Assembly (NCBI RefSeq): GCF_014645835.1
Contig: NZ_BMMM01000004.1
Location: 533,194 to 587,454 of the forward strand
Direction of reading: 5' to 3'
DNA: 54,261 nucleotides
Origin: Streptomyces albiflavescens
GTDB lineage: Bacteria; Actinomycetota; Actinomycetes; Streptomycetales; Streptomycetaceae
The first letter of the stretch is position 1. Every line of letters starts with the position of its first letter. Positions 42,988 through 52,775 of this stretch are shown piece after piece. Below the pieces are notes generated by a model. That model made no database searches and was not told where the DNA came from. It worked only from the letters and a program-made list of their open reading frames with translations. The position numbers and the translations under genes were made by a program.

Positions 42988-43776
42988 GTGACATCGGCTG
43001 TGACCATTCCCAGGCACGGGGGCACTGGAGGGCGTACGGCCGTTGCCGCGCGGGCGCGGCAGGTCGTGAAGGCGTACGGGTCGGGGGAGACCCGCGTCGT
43101 CGCCCTGGACCACATCGACGTGGACATCGCGCGGGGCCAGTTCACCGCGATCATGGGCCCCTCGGGGTCCGGCAAGTCCACGCTGATGCACTGCCTCGCC
43201 GGACTCGACACCGTGACGAGCGGTCAGATCCACCTGGACGAGACCGAGATCACCGGGCTCAAGGACAAGAAGCTCACACAGCTGCGCCGGGACCGGATCG
43301 GCTTCATCTTCCAGGCGTTCAACCTGCTGCCGACGCTGAACGCGCTGGAGAACATCACGCTGCCGATGGACATCGCGGGCCGCAAGCCGGACAAGGGCTG
43401 GCTGGACCAGGTCGTGGAGACCGTCGGGCTCGCCGGCCGCCTCAAGCACCGTCCGAACCAGCTCTCCGGTGGCCAGCAGCAGCGCGTCGCCGTCGCCCGT
43501 GCGCTGGCCGCGCGCCCCGAGATCATCTTCGGTGACGAGCCGACCGGAAACCTGGACTCCCGTGCCGGCGCCGAGGTGTTGGGCTTCCTGCGCCGCTCCG
43601 TCGACGAGCTCGGCCAGACCATCGTGATGGTCACGCACGACCCCGTCGCGGCCTCGTACGCCGACCGGGTGCTGTATCTGGCGGACGGCAGGATCGTCGA
43701 CGAGATGTACCAGCCGACGGCCGACCAGGTCCTGGACCGCATGAAGGACTTCGACGCCCGGGGGCGTACGTCATGA
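42988..43776 (+). CDS. ABC transporter ATP-binding protein (MacB/LolD type)
   Basis: 262 aa. Walker A GPSGSGKST (about 57-65), Q-loop FQAFNLLPTLNALENI, signature LSGGQQQRVAVARAL, Walker B IIFGDEPTGNLDS and H-loop MVTHD are all present. GTG start with AGGAG 7 nt upstream. It overlaps the permease start by 4 nt. With its FtsX-type partner it should form a type VII mechanotransmission-like exporter of an unknown lipid, peptide or drug. Confidence 0.95.
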   Translation: MTSAVTIPRHGGTGGRTAVAARARQVVKAYGSGETRVVALDHIDVDIARGQFTAIMGPSGSGKSTLMHCLAGLDTVTSGQIHLDETEITGLKDKKLTQLRRDRIGFIFQAFNLLPTLNALENITLPMDIAGRKPDKGWLDQVVETVGLAGRLKHRPNQLSGGQQQRVAVARALAARPEIIFGDEPTGNLDSRAGAEVLGFLRRSVDELGQTIVMVTHDPVAASYADRVLYLADGRIVDEMYQPTADQVLDRMKDFDARGRTS

Positions 43777-46343
43777 CCGTCCTGAAGACCTCGATGCGCA
43801 ACTTCTTCGCGCACAAGGGACGCATGGCACTCTCGGCCGTCGCGGTCCTGCTGTCGGTGGCCTTCGTCTGCGGCACGCTGGTGTTCACCGACACGATGAA
43901 CACGACGTTCGACAAGCTGTTCGCGGTCACCTCCTCCGATGTGACGGTGCTGCCCAAGGCGGCCAAGAGCGACGACACCCCGCAGAACGGCAAGCCGGAG
44001 TCGGTGTCGGCCTCCGTGCTGGAGCGGGCGAAGAAGGCGGACGGCGTCAAGTTCGCCGAGGGCGCGGTCAGTTCGATGAACGTGACCGTCGTCAACAGTC
44101 ACAACAAGAACATGGGGTCCACCACCGGCGCCCCGACCATCGCGGGCAACTGGACGCGCAATGACCTCCGGTCCATGGAGATCACGCAGGGCCACGCCCC
44201 GCGCGGCCCGACCGAGGTGATGGTCGACGCCGACACCGCCGACAAGCACCACCTGAAGATGGGCGACGAACTGCGCACCATCGCGGTCACCGGTGACTTC
44301 AAGGCGAAGATCGTCGGTATCGCCACCTTCAAGGTGACCAACCCGGGTGCCGCCGTCGTCTACTTCGACACCGCCACCGCGCAGCGCGAACTGCTCGGCG
44401 CCACCGGCCGGTTCACGCAGATCAACCTCTCCGCCGCGTCCGGTGTCTCGGACACGCGGCTCAAGCAGAACGTCTCCTCGGTGCTCGGCGGGTCGGGATC
44501 CTTCAAGATCCAGACCGAGAAGGAGAACTCCGACGAGAACCGCAAGGGCGTCGGCGAGTTCATGAACGTCATCAAGTACGCCATGCTCGGCTTCGCCGGC
44601 ATCGCGTTCCTGGTGGGCATCTTCCTGATCATCAACACCTTCTCGATGCTGGTCGCCCAGCGCACCCGCGAGATCGGCCTGATGCGTGCCATCGGCTCCT
44701 CCCGCAAGCAGGTCAACCGCTCGGTCCTGGTCGAGGCGCTGCTGCTCGGCTTCTTCGGCTCGATCCTCGGTGTCGGCGCGGGTGTCGGCCTCGCGGTCGG
44801 CCTGATGAAGATCATGTCGTCGATGGGCATGGACCTGTCGACCCGCGACCTCACGGTGAAGGCGACCACCCCGGTGGTGGGCCTGCTGCTGGGCGTCGTG
44901 GTCACCGTCCTCGCCGCCTACCTCCCGGCCCGCCGTGCGGGCAAGGTCTCCCCGATGGCGGCGCTGCGCGACGCCGGCACCCCGGCGGACGGCAAGGCGG
45001 GTCTCGTACGCGGCCTGATCGGCCTGGTGTTGACCGGTGCCGGAGCCTTCGCGCTCTACACGGCGGCCACCGCCGACAAGGCGAGCGACGGTTCGCTGGT
45101 GCTGGGCGCCGGTGTCGTCCTCACCCTGATCGGCTTCGTGATCATCGGCCCGCTGCTCGCGGGCGGGGTGGTCCGGGTCATCAGCGCCGTACTGCTGCGC
45201 ATGTTCGGCCCGGTCGGACGGCTCGCCGAGCGCAACGCGCTGCGCAACCCGCGCCGTACGGGCGCCACCGGTGCGGCCCTGATGATCGGTCTCGCTCTGG
45301 TCGCCTGCCTCTCCGTGGTCGGCTCGTCCATGGTGGCCTCGGCGACGGACGAACTGGACAAGTCCGTCGGCGCGGACTTCATCGTCCAGGGCAACCAGCG
45401 GATCGTGCCGCAGGCCGAGAAGGCCATGGAGGCGACGCCGGGCCTGGAGCACGTCACCCGCTACAAGGACCTCGAAGCCAAGATGACCTCGCCGGACGGC
45501 AAGGTCGACGACTCCGGGATCACCGCGGCCGACCCCTCCTACGCCCAGGACCTGCGCCGCAAGACGACCGCCGGTGAACTGTCGGCGGCGTACGGCAAGG
45601 ACGCCATGTCGGTGGGCTCGGACTACGCCAAGAAGCACGGCGTCAAGCTCGGCGACACCCTGACCGTCGCCTTCAAGGGTGGCGCGACGGCGAAGCTGAA
45701 GGTCGCGGCCATCACCGACGACGACGTGGCCATCGACCAGGGTGCGCGATACACGAGCATCGAGACCATGAAGAAGTACCTGCCCGCGAACAGGATCCCG
45801 CCGAACGAGATCATGTTCGCCAAGGCCAAGGACGGCCAGGAGAAGCAGGCGTACGCGGCCCTGAAGAAGTCCATGGAGCCGTACCCGCAGTACCAGGTCC
45901 GCGACCAGACCGACTACAAGCAGGAGTTGAAGGACCAGATCGGCCAGCTCCTGAACATGGTCTACGGTCTGCTGGCCCTGGCGATCGTCGTGGCGATCCT
46001 GGGGGTGGTGAACACCCTGGCCCTGTCGGTCGTCGAGCGCACCCGCGAGATCGGCCTGATGCGCGCCATCGGTCTCTCCCGCCGCCAGCTGCGCCGGATG
46101 ATCCGCCTCGAGTCGGTCGTCATCGCCCTCTTCGGTGCCCTTCTCGGTCTCGGCCTGGGCATGAGCTGGGGCGCCACCGCCCAGAAGCTCCTCGCCCTGG
46201 AGGGCCTGAAGGTGCTGGACATCCCCTGGCCGACCATCATCGGCGTCTTCATCGGCTCGGCGTTCGTGGGCCTGTTCGCCGCCCTCGTCCCGGCGTTCCG
46301 GGCGGGCCGGATGAATGTGCTGAACGCGATCGCCACCGACTAG
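43773..46343 (+). CDS. FtsX/MacB-type ABC transporter permease (duplicated)
   Basis: 856 aa. One N-terminal helix (about 20-40), an outer domain (about 45-260), a first FtsX core (about 265-395, with QRTREIGLMRAIGSSRKQV), two further helices (about 410-475), another helix (about 505-530), an outer domain, and a second FtsX core (about 725-850, ERTREIGLMRAIGLSRRQL). The duplicated cores mean one chain may form the whole membrane part. ATG overlaps the ATPase stop (ATGA). Confidence 0.95.
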   Translation: MTVLKTSMRNFFAHKGRMALSAVAVLLSVAFVCGTLVFTDTMNTTFDKLFAVTSSDVTVLPKAAKSDDTPQNGKPESVSASVLERAKKADGVKFAEGAVSSMNVTVVNSHNKNMGSTTGAPTIAGNWTRNDLRSMEITQGHAPRGPTEVMVDADTADKHHLKMGDELRTIAVTGDFKAKIVGIATFKVTNPGAAVVYFDTATAQRELLGATGRFTQINLSAASGVSDTRLKQNVSSVLGGSGSFKIQTEKENSDENRKGVGEFMNVIKYAMLGFAGIAFLVGIFLIINTFSMLVAQRTREIGLMRAIGSSRKQVNRSVLVEALLLGFFGSILGVGAGVGLAVGLMKIMSSMGMDLSTRDLTVKATTPVVGLLLGVVVTVLAAYLPARRAGKVSPMAALRDAGTPADGKAGLVRGLIGLVLTGAGAFALYTAATADKASDGSLVLGAGVVLTLIGFVIIGPLLAGGVVRVISAVLLRMFGPVGRLAERNALRNPRRTGATGAALMIGLALVACLSVVGSSMVASATDELDKSVGADFIVQGNQRIVPQAEKAMEATPGLEHVTRYKDLEAKMTSPDGKVDDSGITAADPSYAQDLRRKTTAGELSAAYGKDAMSVGSDYAKKHGVKLGDTLTVAFKGGATAKLKVAAITDDDVAIDQGARYTSIETMKKYLPANRIPPNEIMFAKAKDGQEKQAYAALKKSMEPYPQYQVRDQTDYKQELKDQIGQLLNMVYGLLALAIVVAILGVVNTLALSVVERTREIGLMRAIGLSRRQLRRMIRLESVVIALFGALLGLGLGMSWGATAQKLLALEGLKVLDIPWPTIIGVFIGSAFVGLFAALVPAFRAGRMNVLNAIATD

Positions 46344-46393
46344 CGGCCGAGAGGCCGCCGCACAGCCACCGCGAACGGGGGTTGCGGGGGACG

Positions 46394-46432
46394 GGCCCGG
46401 CCCGAGGAGAGTCGATCTCCTCGGGCCGGGCC
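46394..46432. terminator. 17-bp perfect hairpin between convergent genes
   Basis: Arms 46394-46410 and 46416-46432 with loop GTCGA, between the permease and the DUF2079 gene. Confidence 0.85.
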
Positions 46433-46445
46433 TGCGGTCTGTCTC

Positions 46446-47876
46446 CTACCGCCTCTTGAGGAGCACGTATCCGTGAGTGGCGCCGATCACGGCGTACTCG
46501 GCGTGCGGGTGCAGCTGACGGGCGTACGCCTGGACGTCGTGGAGGGAGCGGGAGGTGTCGTCCAGGGCGATGAAGTCCGGGGTGAGCCCGTGGGCGGTGC
46601 CGGCCCAGAAGACCCGGCAGCGCGAGGTGAGGCGGCTGCTCGGCCCGGTGTTCGCCTCGACGCTCGCCCCGTCCGGGATGAGCGCCAGCATCCGTTCGAC
46701 GGCACTCACGCGCGCGGGCTTGCGATATGCCTCGGGCTCGGTCAGCAGGGACAGCGGGAGCGTGGTCGTCAGCGCGAGGGAGGCCGCGGCGACGGCGGCC
46801 GGGAGGTGCAGCGCATACGAACGCAGCCACGGGCGCGGGCTGTAGCGGGCGCGGGAGAGCGCGTCGGCGAGGGCGAGTGAGAGGACCGGCATCAGGACCG
46901 CGCTGTAGTGCCAGTCCGTTCCCCAGTAGTGCGCGTCGGAGGAGCCGAAGCGCCAGCCCAGGGTCGGCAGGGCGACCAGGAGGAGCGGGGAGCGCAGGGC
47001 GAGCAGGCCGGTGGTGGGGATCAGCAGCCAGGCGAGGGTACGGAGTTTGGTGCCGGTGCCGTCGAGGGGGCTGCTCGCGTCGCCGACCTTGTCCCAGTAG
47101 GCGTACGCGTCCGTGGAGTTGAAGGCCGGGATCACCAGGGTGAGGGTGACCACCGTGGCCAGTACGCCGAGGGCGGCGACCCCGAGCGCGTACCGCGCCG
47201 CGGTCGGGGACGAGCGGCGGGCCCGCACCGCGACGACCAGGGCGATCGCGGCCACCGTGAGCCCCAGGTCCTCCTTCACGAGCACCAGGGGCAGGGCCCA
47301 CAGGAGGGCCGCGCGCCGGCGGTCGGCGAGGAGCGCTTCGAGGGCGAAGGCGATCAGCGGGACGGCGAAGCAGATCTCGTGGAAGTCGAAGTCGACGGTG
47401 CGCTGGATTCCCCACGACAGCCCGTACGCGACCCCGAGCGCGAGTCCGCGGTGACGCCCGAGCAGCCCCGCCGCGGCCCGGGTGACCGGCACGACGGACA
47501 GCGCGAGCAGCGCGGCCTGCGCGACGAGGAGGGTGACGGGCGTGGGGAACACCCGGTAGGCCGGGGCGAGCAGCGCGGTGATCGGGCTGAAGTGGTCGCC
47601 GAGGATGTTCGTGCCGGGGCCCTTGAGGTCGGCCACCGGGGCCTGGAGATGGGCGTAGGCGCGGACCGCCTGCTCGAAGATGCCGAGGTCCCAGGACCTG
47701 GTGGCGAGGTGCCGGTAGCGGCCGAGGGAGAGCGCCGCGTACGCCACGAAGAGGACGGCGGCGAGGAGGAGGGAGTCGCGGGGGCGCCGGTCACGGGTGG
47801 GGGCGGGCGTGACCGGCAGGGGTATGTGGGGGGTCGCCGGGGCGCGGTCCGGTGGGGCGGCCTGGGCTGTGTGCAC
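46446..47876 (-). CDS. DUF2079 integral membrane protein
   Basis: 476 aa. Multiple helices after a Pro-rich N-terminus of about 30 residues. Sequence blocks such as WDLGIFEQAVRAYAHLQAP, LGDHFSPITALLAPAYR, VDFDFHEICFAVPLIAFALEA and WHYSAVLMPVL fit DUF2079, a glycosyltransferase-like membrane family whose reaction is unknown. GTG 47876 is chosen because AAGGA lies 7 nt upstream; a much longer upstream frame is low-complexity repeat sequence. Convergent with the ABC exporter. Confidence 0.85.
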   Translation of the reverse strand: MHTAQAAPPDRAPATPHIPLPVTPAPTRDRRPRDSLLLAAVLFVAYAALSLGRYRHLATRSWDLGIFEQAVRAYAHLQAPVADLKGPGTNILGDHFSPITALLAPAYRVFPTPVTLLVAQAALLALSVVPVTRAAAGLLGRHRGLALGVAYGLSWGIQRTVDFDFHEICFAVPLIAFALEALLADRRRAALLWALPLVLVKEDLGLTVAAIALVVAVRARRSSPTAARYALGVAALGVLATVVTLTLVIPAFNSTDAYAYWDKVGDASSPLDGTGTKLRTLAWLLIPTTGLLALRSPLLLVALPTLGWRFGSSDAHYWGTDWHYSAVLMPVLSLALADALSRARYSPRPWLRSYALHLPAAVAAASLALTTTLPLSLLTEPEAYRKPARVSAVERMLALIPDGASVEANTGPSSRLTSRCRVFWAGTAHGLTPDFIALDDTSRSLHDVQAYARQLHPHAEYAVIGATHGYVLLKRR

Positions 47877-48412
47877 GGGGTGGTCCTTGGGCGGGGGAGC
47901 GACTGCGGGGGGTGGGGTGGGGTGGGCGTGAGTGGGGGAGCGACTGCGGGGGGCGTGGGTGGGGTGTCGCCACCGCCGCCGCTGCCCGTCCCATCTTCCA
48001 GGGGTGCGGCCCGGGTCCCGCCGGGGGGTTGCCCGGCCTGGGTCCGGGCCGGGGGGTTGCCCGGCCTGGGTCCGGGCTGGGGGGTTGCCCGGCCCGGACC
48101 CTGCCCGGGGGCTGCTCGCCCTGGACCCCGCCGGGGGCGGCCACCTGTCCCGGACCCCGCCGGGGGGTGTCCCCCGGCCACCGGGTTGTGCTTCGGCTGA
48201 GGGTGGGTGGCGGCCGGTCGCGCGGTTCCCCGCGTCCCTGACGGGGCGACGGGGCGCGGCCACTCCGCGGGACGCCCGCCGCGCCGGGCACGGAAGCCGG
48301 CGTTGTCCACAGGCCCGGCGCCTCGCATCCCGGCGTCGTAGGCTTGAGACCCCCGGCCCGTCACACGTGTCGGGCGGTTCGCGTTGCCCACTCCCCGGGA
48401 TGGAAGCCCTTC
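47877..48412. other. G-rich, repeat-filled divergent region upstream of mfd
   Basis: 536 bp. Includes a G-quadruplex-type run (47907-47926), a duplicated GGGGGAGCGACTGCGGGGGG block, a 28-bp tandem repeat (48010-48093 plus degenerate units to about 48180) and the mfd promoter region. No gene is supported. Confidence 0.75.
48010..48093 (+). repeat. 28-bp tandem repeat, three clear copies
   Basis: Units 48010-48037, 48038-48065 and 48066-48093 share a GGGGGGTTGCCCGGC core; degenerate units continue to about 48180. Confidence 0.88.
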
Positions 48413-51400
48413 ATGAGCCTGCACGGTCTGCTCGACGCCGTCGTCAAGGACGCCGCCCTCGCGGAAGCGGTGAGGGCCGCCACCGACGGCAACCGTATGC
48501 ATGTCGACCTGGTCGGCCCACCCGCGGCCCGCCCCTTCGCGGTGGCGGCGCTGGCCCGCGAGGCCGGCCGCCCCGTTCTGGCGGTGACGGCGACGGGCCG
48601 CGAGGCCGAGGACCTGGCCGCCGCGCTGAGGTCCTTCCTCCCGCCGGAGGGCGTCGTCGAGTACCCGTCGTGGGAGACGCTCCCGCACGAGCGGCTGTCC
48701 CCGCGCAGCGACACCGTGGGCCGTCGCCTCGCCGTCCTGCGGCGGCTGGCCCACCCGCGCCCCGACGACCCGGAGACCGGCCCCGTCTCGGTCGTCGTCG
48801 CCCCGGTCCGCTCCGTGCTGCAGCCGCAGGTCAAGGGCCTCGGCGACCTGGAGCCGGTGGCCTTGCGCACGGGCCGGAGCGCCGACCTGGGCGAGGTCGT
48901 CGAGGCGCTCGCGGCAGCCGCGTACTCGCGGGTCGAGCTCGTCGAGAAGCGCGGCGAGTTCGCGGTCCGCGGCGGCATTCTGGACGTCTTCCCGCCCACC
49001 GAGGAGCACCCGCTGCGGGTGGAGTTCTGGGGTGACGACGTCGAGGAGATCCGTTACTTCAAGGTCGCCGACCAGCGGTCCCTCGAAGTCGCCGAGCACG
49101 GCCTGTGGGCGCCGCCCTGCCGCGAGCTGCTGCTCACGGACGACGTACGGGAGCGGGCGGCCCAGCTGGCCGAGGAGCACCCGGAGCTGGGCGAGCTGCT
49201 CGGCAAGATCGCCGAGGGCATCGCCGTGGAGGGCATGGAATCCCTGGCACCGGTCCTGGTCGACGACATGGAGTTGCTGCTCGACGTGCTGCCCAAGGGC
49301 TCGATGGCCGTCGTGTGCGATCCGGAGCGGGTGCGGACGCGGGCCGCGGACCTGGTGGCGACGTCGCAGGAGTTCCTGCAGGCGTCCTGGGCGGCGACCG
49401 CCGGCGGCGGCGAGGCGCCCATCGACGTGGACGCGGCCTCCCTGTGGTCCATCGCGGACGTACGGGACCGGGCGCGCGAGCTGGACATGATGTGGTGGTC
49501 GGTGTCGCCGTTCGCGGCCGACGAAGACCTCGACACGGACACCCTCAAGCTGGGCATGCACGCCCCCGAGACCTATCGCGGCGACACCGCCCGGGCCCTC
49601 GCCGACACCAAGGGCTGGCTCGCCGACGGCTGGCGCGCGGTGTATGTCACCGAGGCGCACGGCCCCGCCGCCCGTACCGTCGAGGTCCTCGGCGGCGAGG
49701 GCATCGCGGCCCGCCTCGACACGGACCTCGCGGACATCAGCCCCTCCGTCGTCCATGTGTCGTGCGGCTCGATCGACTACGGCTTCGTCGATCCCGCGCT
49801 GAAGGTCGCCGTCCTCACCGAGACCGACCTCTCCGGCCAGAAGGCGGCCGGCAAGGACGGCGCCCGCATGCCGGCCCGCCGCCGCAAGACCATCGACCCG
49901 CTCACCCTCGAAGCGAGCGACTACATCGTGCACGAGCAGCACGGCGTCGGCCGCTACATCGAGATGGTGCAGCGCACGGTCCAGGGCGCGACCCGCGAGT
50001 ACCTGGTCGTGGAGTACGCCCCCGCCAAGCGAGGCCAGCCCGGCGACCGCCTCTACATTCCCACCGACCAGCTGGAGCAGATCACCAAGTACGTCGGTGG
50101 CGAGGCCCCCACGCTGCATCGTCTGGGCGGCGCCGACTGGACGAAGACCAAGGCGCGCGCCAAGAAGGCGGTCAAGGAGATCGCGGCGGATCTGATCAAG
50201 CTGTACTCGGCGCGGATGGCGGCCCCGGGGCACGCGTTCGGCGCCGACACCCCGTGGCAGCGCGAGCTGGAGGACGCGTTCCCCTACGCGGAGACCCCCG
50301 ACCAGCTGACGACGATCGCGGAGGTCAAGGAGGACATGCAGAAGACGGTCCCGATGGACCGTCTGATCTGCGGCGACGTGGGTTACGGCAAGACGGAGAT
50401 CGCGGTCCGCGCGGCCTTCAAGGCGGTGCAGGACGGCAAGCAGGTGGCCGTGCTCGTCCCCACGACCCTCCTTGTGCAGCAGCACTTCGGCACCTTCTCC
50501 GAGCGTTACTCGCAATTCCCGGTGAACGTCAGGGCGTTGAGCCGTTTCCAGACGGACACGGAGGCCAAGGCGGTCCTGGAGGGCCTGCGCGACGGCGGGG
50601 TGGACGTCGTCATCGGCACCCACCGGCTGTTCTCGTCGGAGACGAAGTTCAAGGACCTGGGCCTGGTCGTCGTCGACGAGGAGCAGCGCTTCGGCGTCGA
50701 GCACAAGGAGCAGCTGAAGAAGCTGCGCGCGAACGTCGACGTACTGACGATGTCCGCGACTCCGATCCCGCGCACCCTGGAGATGGCGGTCACGGGCATC
50801 CGTGAGATGTCGACGATCACCACGCCCCCGGAGGAGCGGCACCCGGTCCTGACCTTCGTCGGCCCGTACGAGGAGAAGCAGATCGGCGCGGCGATCCGCC
50901 GTGAACTGCTGCGCGAGGGCCAGGTCTTCTACATCCACAACCGTGTCGAGTCCATCGACCGCGCGGCCGCGCGGCTCAGGGAGATCGTCCCGGAGGCACG
51001 CATCGCGACGGCGCACGGCCAGATGGGGGAGCAGGCTCTGGAGCAGGTGGTCGTCGACTTCTGGGAGAAGAGGTTCGACGTGCTCGTGTCGACCACGATC
51101 GTCGAATCCGGCATCGACATCTCCAACGCCAACACGCTGATCGTGGAGCGCGGCGACAACTTCGGCCTCAGCCAACTGCACCAGCTGCGCGGCCGAGTCG
51201 GACGCGGAAGGGAACGCGGATACGCGTACTTCCTCTACCCCCCGGAGAAGCCGCTGACGGAGACCGCGCACGAGCGTCTGGCGACCATCGCCCAGCACAC
51301 CGAGATGGGCGCGGGCATGTACGTCGCGATGAAGGACCTGGAGATTCGCGGCGCGGGCAATCTGCTCGGCGGCGAGCAGTCCGGTCACATCGCGGGCGTC

Positions 51401-51943
51401 GGCTTCGACCTCTATGTACGCATGGTCGGCGAGGCGGTCGCGGACTACCGCGCCTCGCTGGAAGGCGGCGTCGAGGAGGAGCCGCCCCTGGAGGTCAAGA
51501 TCGAGGTGCCGGTCGACGCGCATGTCCCGCACGACTACGCCCCCGGCGAGCGGCTCCGCCTCCAGGCGTACCGGTCCATCGCCTCCGCCAACACGGAGCA
51601 GGACGTCAAGTCCGTACGCGAGGAACTCGTCGACCGCTACGGCAAGTTGCCCGAGCCGGTGGAGAACCTGCTGCTGGTGGCCGGTCTGCGGATGCTCGCG
51701 CGCGCGTGCGGCGTCGGCGAGATCGTCCTCCAGGGCAACAACATCCGCTTCGCCCCGGTGGAGCTGAGGGAGTCCCAGGAACTCCGCCTGAAGCGCCTGT
51801 ACCCGGGCACCGTCATCAAGCCGGCCGTCCACCAGATCCTGGTGCCCCGCCCGAAGACGGCGAAGGTGGGCGGAAAGCCGTTGGTGGGGCGGGAGTTGCT
51901 GGGGTGGACCGGGGAGCTCCTGGCGTCGGTTCTGGGGTCGTAG
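48413..51943 (+). CDS. mfd: Transcription-repair coupling factor
   Basis: 1176 aa. Removes RNA polymerase stalled at DNA damage and recruits UvrA. UvrB-like N-terminal region, the RNA-polymerase-interacting CarD-like domain starting near residue 500 (SDYIVHEQHGVGRYIEM), then the RecG-like translocase with Walker A GDVGYGKTEIA (about 654-664), DEEQRFGVEHKE and the TRG-type QLRGRVGRGRERGYAY, and a C-terminal TRCF domain. ATG 48413 with GGAAG upstream; an in-frame extension to 48344 would add 23 atypical residues. Full length. Confidence 0.97.
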   Translation: MSLHGLLDAVVKDAALAEAVRAATDGNRMHVDLVGPPAARPFAVAALAREAGRPVLAVTATGREAEDLAAALRSFLPPEGVVEYPSWETLPHERLSPRSDTVGRRLAVLRRLAHPRPDDPETGPVSVVVAPVRSVLQPQVKGLGDLEPVALRTGRSADLGEVVEALAAAAYSRVELVEKRGEFAVRGGILDVFPPTEEHPLRVEFWGDDVEEIRYFKVADQRSLEVAEHGLWAPPCRELLLTDDVRERAAQLAEEHPELGELLGKIAEGIAVEGMESLAPVLVDDMELLLDVLPKGSMAVVCDPERVRTRAADLVATSQEFLQASWAATAGGGEAPIDVDAASLWSIADVRDRARELDMMWWSVSPFAADEDLDTDTLKLGMHAPETYRGDTARALADTKGWLADGWRAVYVTEAHGPAARTVEVLGGEGIAARLDTDLADISPSVVHVSCGSIDYGFVDPALKVAVLTETDLSGQKAAGKDGARMPARRRKTIDPLTLEASDYIVHEQHGVGRYIEMVQRTVQGATREYLVVEYAPAKRGQPGDRLYIPTDQLEQITKYVGGEAPTLHRLGGADWTKTKARAKKAVKEIAADLIKLYSARMAAPGHAFGADTPWQRELEDAFPYAETPDQLTTIAEVKEDMQKTVPMDRLICGDVGYGKTEIAVRAAFKAVQDGKQVAVLVPTTLLVQQHFGTFSERYSQFPVNVRALSRFQTDTEAKAVLEGLRDGGVDVVIGTHRLFSSETKFKDLGLVVVDEEQRFGVEHKEQLKKLRANVDVLTMSATPIPRTLEMAVTGIREMSTITTPPEERHPVLTFVGPYEEKQIGAAIRRELLREGQVFYIHNRVESIDRAAARLREIVPEARIATAHGQMGEQALEQVVVDFWEKRFDVLVSTTIVESGIDISNANTLIVERGDNFGLSQLHQLRGRVGRGRERGYAYFLYPPEKPLTETAHERLATIAQHTEMGAGMYVAMKDLEIRGAGNLLGGEQSGHIAGVGFDLYVRMVGEAVADYRASLEGGVEEEPPLEVKIEVPVDAHVPHDYAPGERLRLQAYRSIASANTEQDVKSVREELVDRYGKLPEPVENLLLVAGLRMLARACGVGEIVLQGNNIRFAPVELRESQELRLKRLYPGTVIKPAVHQILVPRPKTAKVGGKPLVGRELLGWTGELLASVLGS

Positions 51944-52054
51944 GACCTCGCTCCTCCTGTGGGCGCGGCCCGGCGCGTACGGTGAGGAGGAGGCGGTCGC
52001 CGGGCGCGGCGGCGTTCGCCATGAGACTCGACCGGGCGTGGCTCCGGTCCCGCC

Positions 52055-52086
52055 GAGCGGGCGCGGCGTGGGAGCCGCGCCCGCTC
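52055..52086. terminator. Hairpin between mfd and the TetR gene
   Basis: 13-bp perfect arms GAGCGGGCGCGGC/GCCGCGCCCGCTC with loop GTGGGA; the right arm touches the TetR stop. Confidence 0.7.
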
Positions 52087-52669
52087 AGCGGGAGCGGAAC
52101 AGCATTCCCGTCAGGGCGCGGAAGACCTCCTCGGGGTCCTGATCGCCCACCGGGCCATCCAGGTTGTGGCTCAGGAGCAGCGTGGCGAAGCCGTGGGCGA
52201 GAGACCAGGCGGCGACCCCGGCGAGGCGGGCATCGGGGCCGCGGCCCTCGGCCGGTACGGCGGTGACCGCGGCGCGCAGGCGCTCGCCCGCGAGGGTCCT
52301 GGCCGTCGTCAACTCCAGGTCGTTGTCGCGGAGCAGCCCCGGAGTGAACATCACCTGGAAGTACGCGGGATGCTCACGCGCGAACCGTACGTAGCGCACG
52401 CCCGCGTCCCTCAGGTCCTCGGCCTCCGCGAGCGCGCCCGCCAGCAGCTCGTACCCCTCGGCGGCGATCGCGGTGAGCAGGCCGGTGCGGTCCTTGAAGT
52501 GGTGGGCCGGCGCGGCGTGCGAGACGCCGGCGCGGCGGGCCAGGTCGCGCAGGCTCAGTGCGGACGGGCCGTCGACGGTGATGACGTCCAGCGCGGCGGC
52601 GAGGATCGCGCGGCGCAGGTCGCCGTGGTGGTAGGGGCGCGCGGAGTCGCCGGTCTTCGCGGGGTTCAT
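52085..52669 (-). CDS. TetR family transcriptional regulator
   Basis: 194 aa. N-terminal TetR helix-turn-helix: YHHGDLRRAILAAALDVITV then LRDLARRAGVSHAAPAHHFKDRTGLL. The C-terminal region (about 90-190) with YVRFAREHPAYFQVMF fits the WHG/TetR_C_33 class. Divergent from the SCO6745-like gene; two direct repeats in the gap (52688-52704, 52722-52738) are the likely operators. Ligand unknown. Confidence 0.92.
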   Translation of the reverse strand: MNPAKTGDSARPYHHGDLRRAILAAALDVITVDGPSALSLRDLARRAGVSHAAPAHHFKDRTGLLTAIAAEGYELLAGALAEAEDLRDAGVRYVRFAREHPAYFQVMFTPGLLRDNDLELTTARTLAGERLRAAVTAVPAEGRGPDARLAGVAAWSLAHGFATLLLSHNLDGPVGDQDPEEVFRALTGMLFRSR

Positions 52670-52687
52670 GGTCAGCAGCGTACGCCG

Positions 52688-52738
52688 AATCTAGGCATTG
52701 ACAAGTTCGGCGGGCTCGGGCAATCTAGTCAGTGTCAA
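52688..52738. promoter_or_regulatory. Pair of 17-bp direct repeats, likely TetR operators
   Basis: AATCTAGGCATTGACAA at 52688 and AATCTAGTCAGTGTCAA at 52722 agree at 14 of 17 positions and are 34 bp apart in the divergent promoter region. Confidence 0.65.
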
Positions 52739-52775
52739 GTTGTGGAGTGAGTGGAACGCGACGAGGGGTGGAGTC

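Noticed and set aside
47354..51832. A minus-strand open frame of about 1490 codons opposite mfd
   Set aside because: Low-complexity shadow of mfd and of the repeat region; no start signal and no family features.
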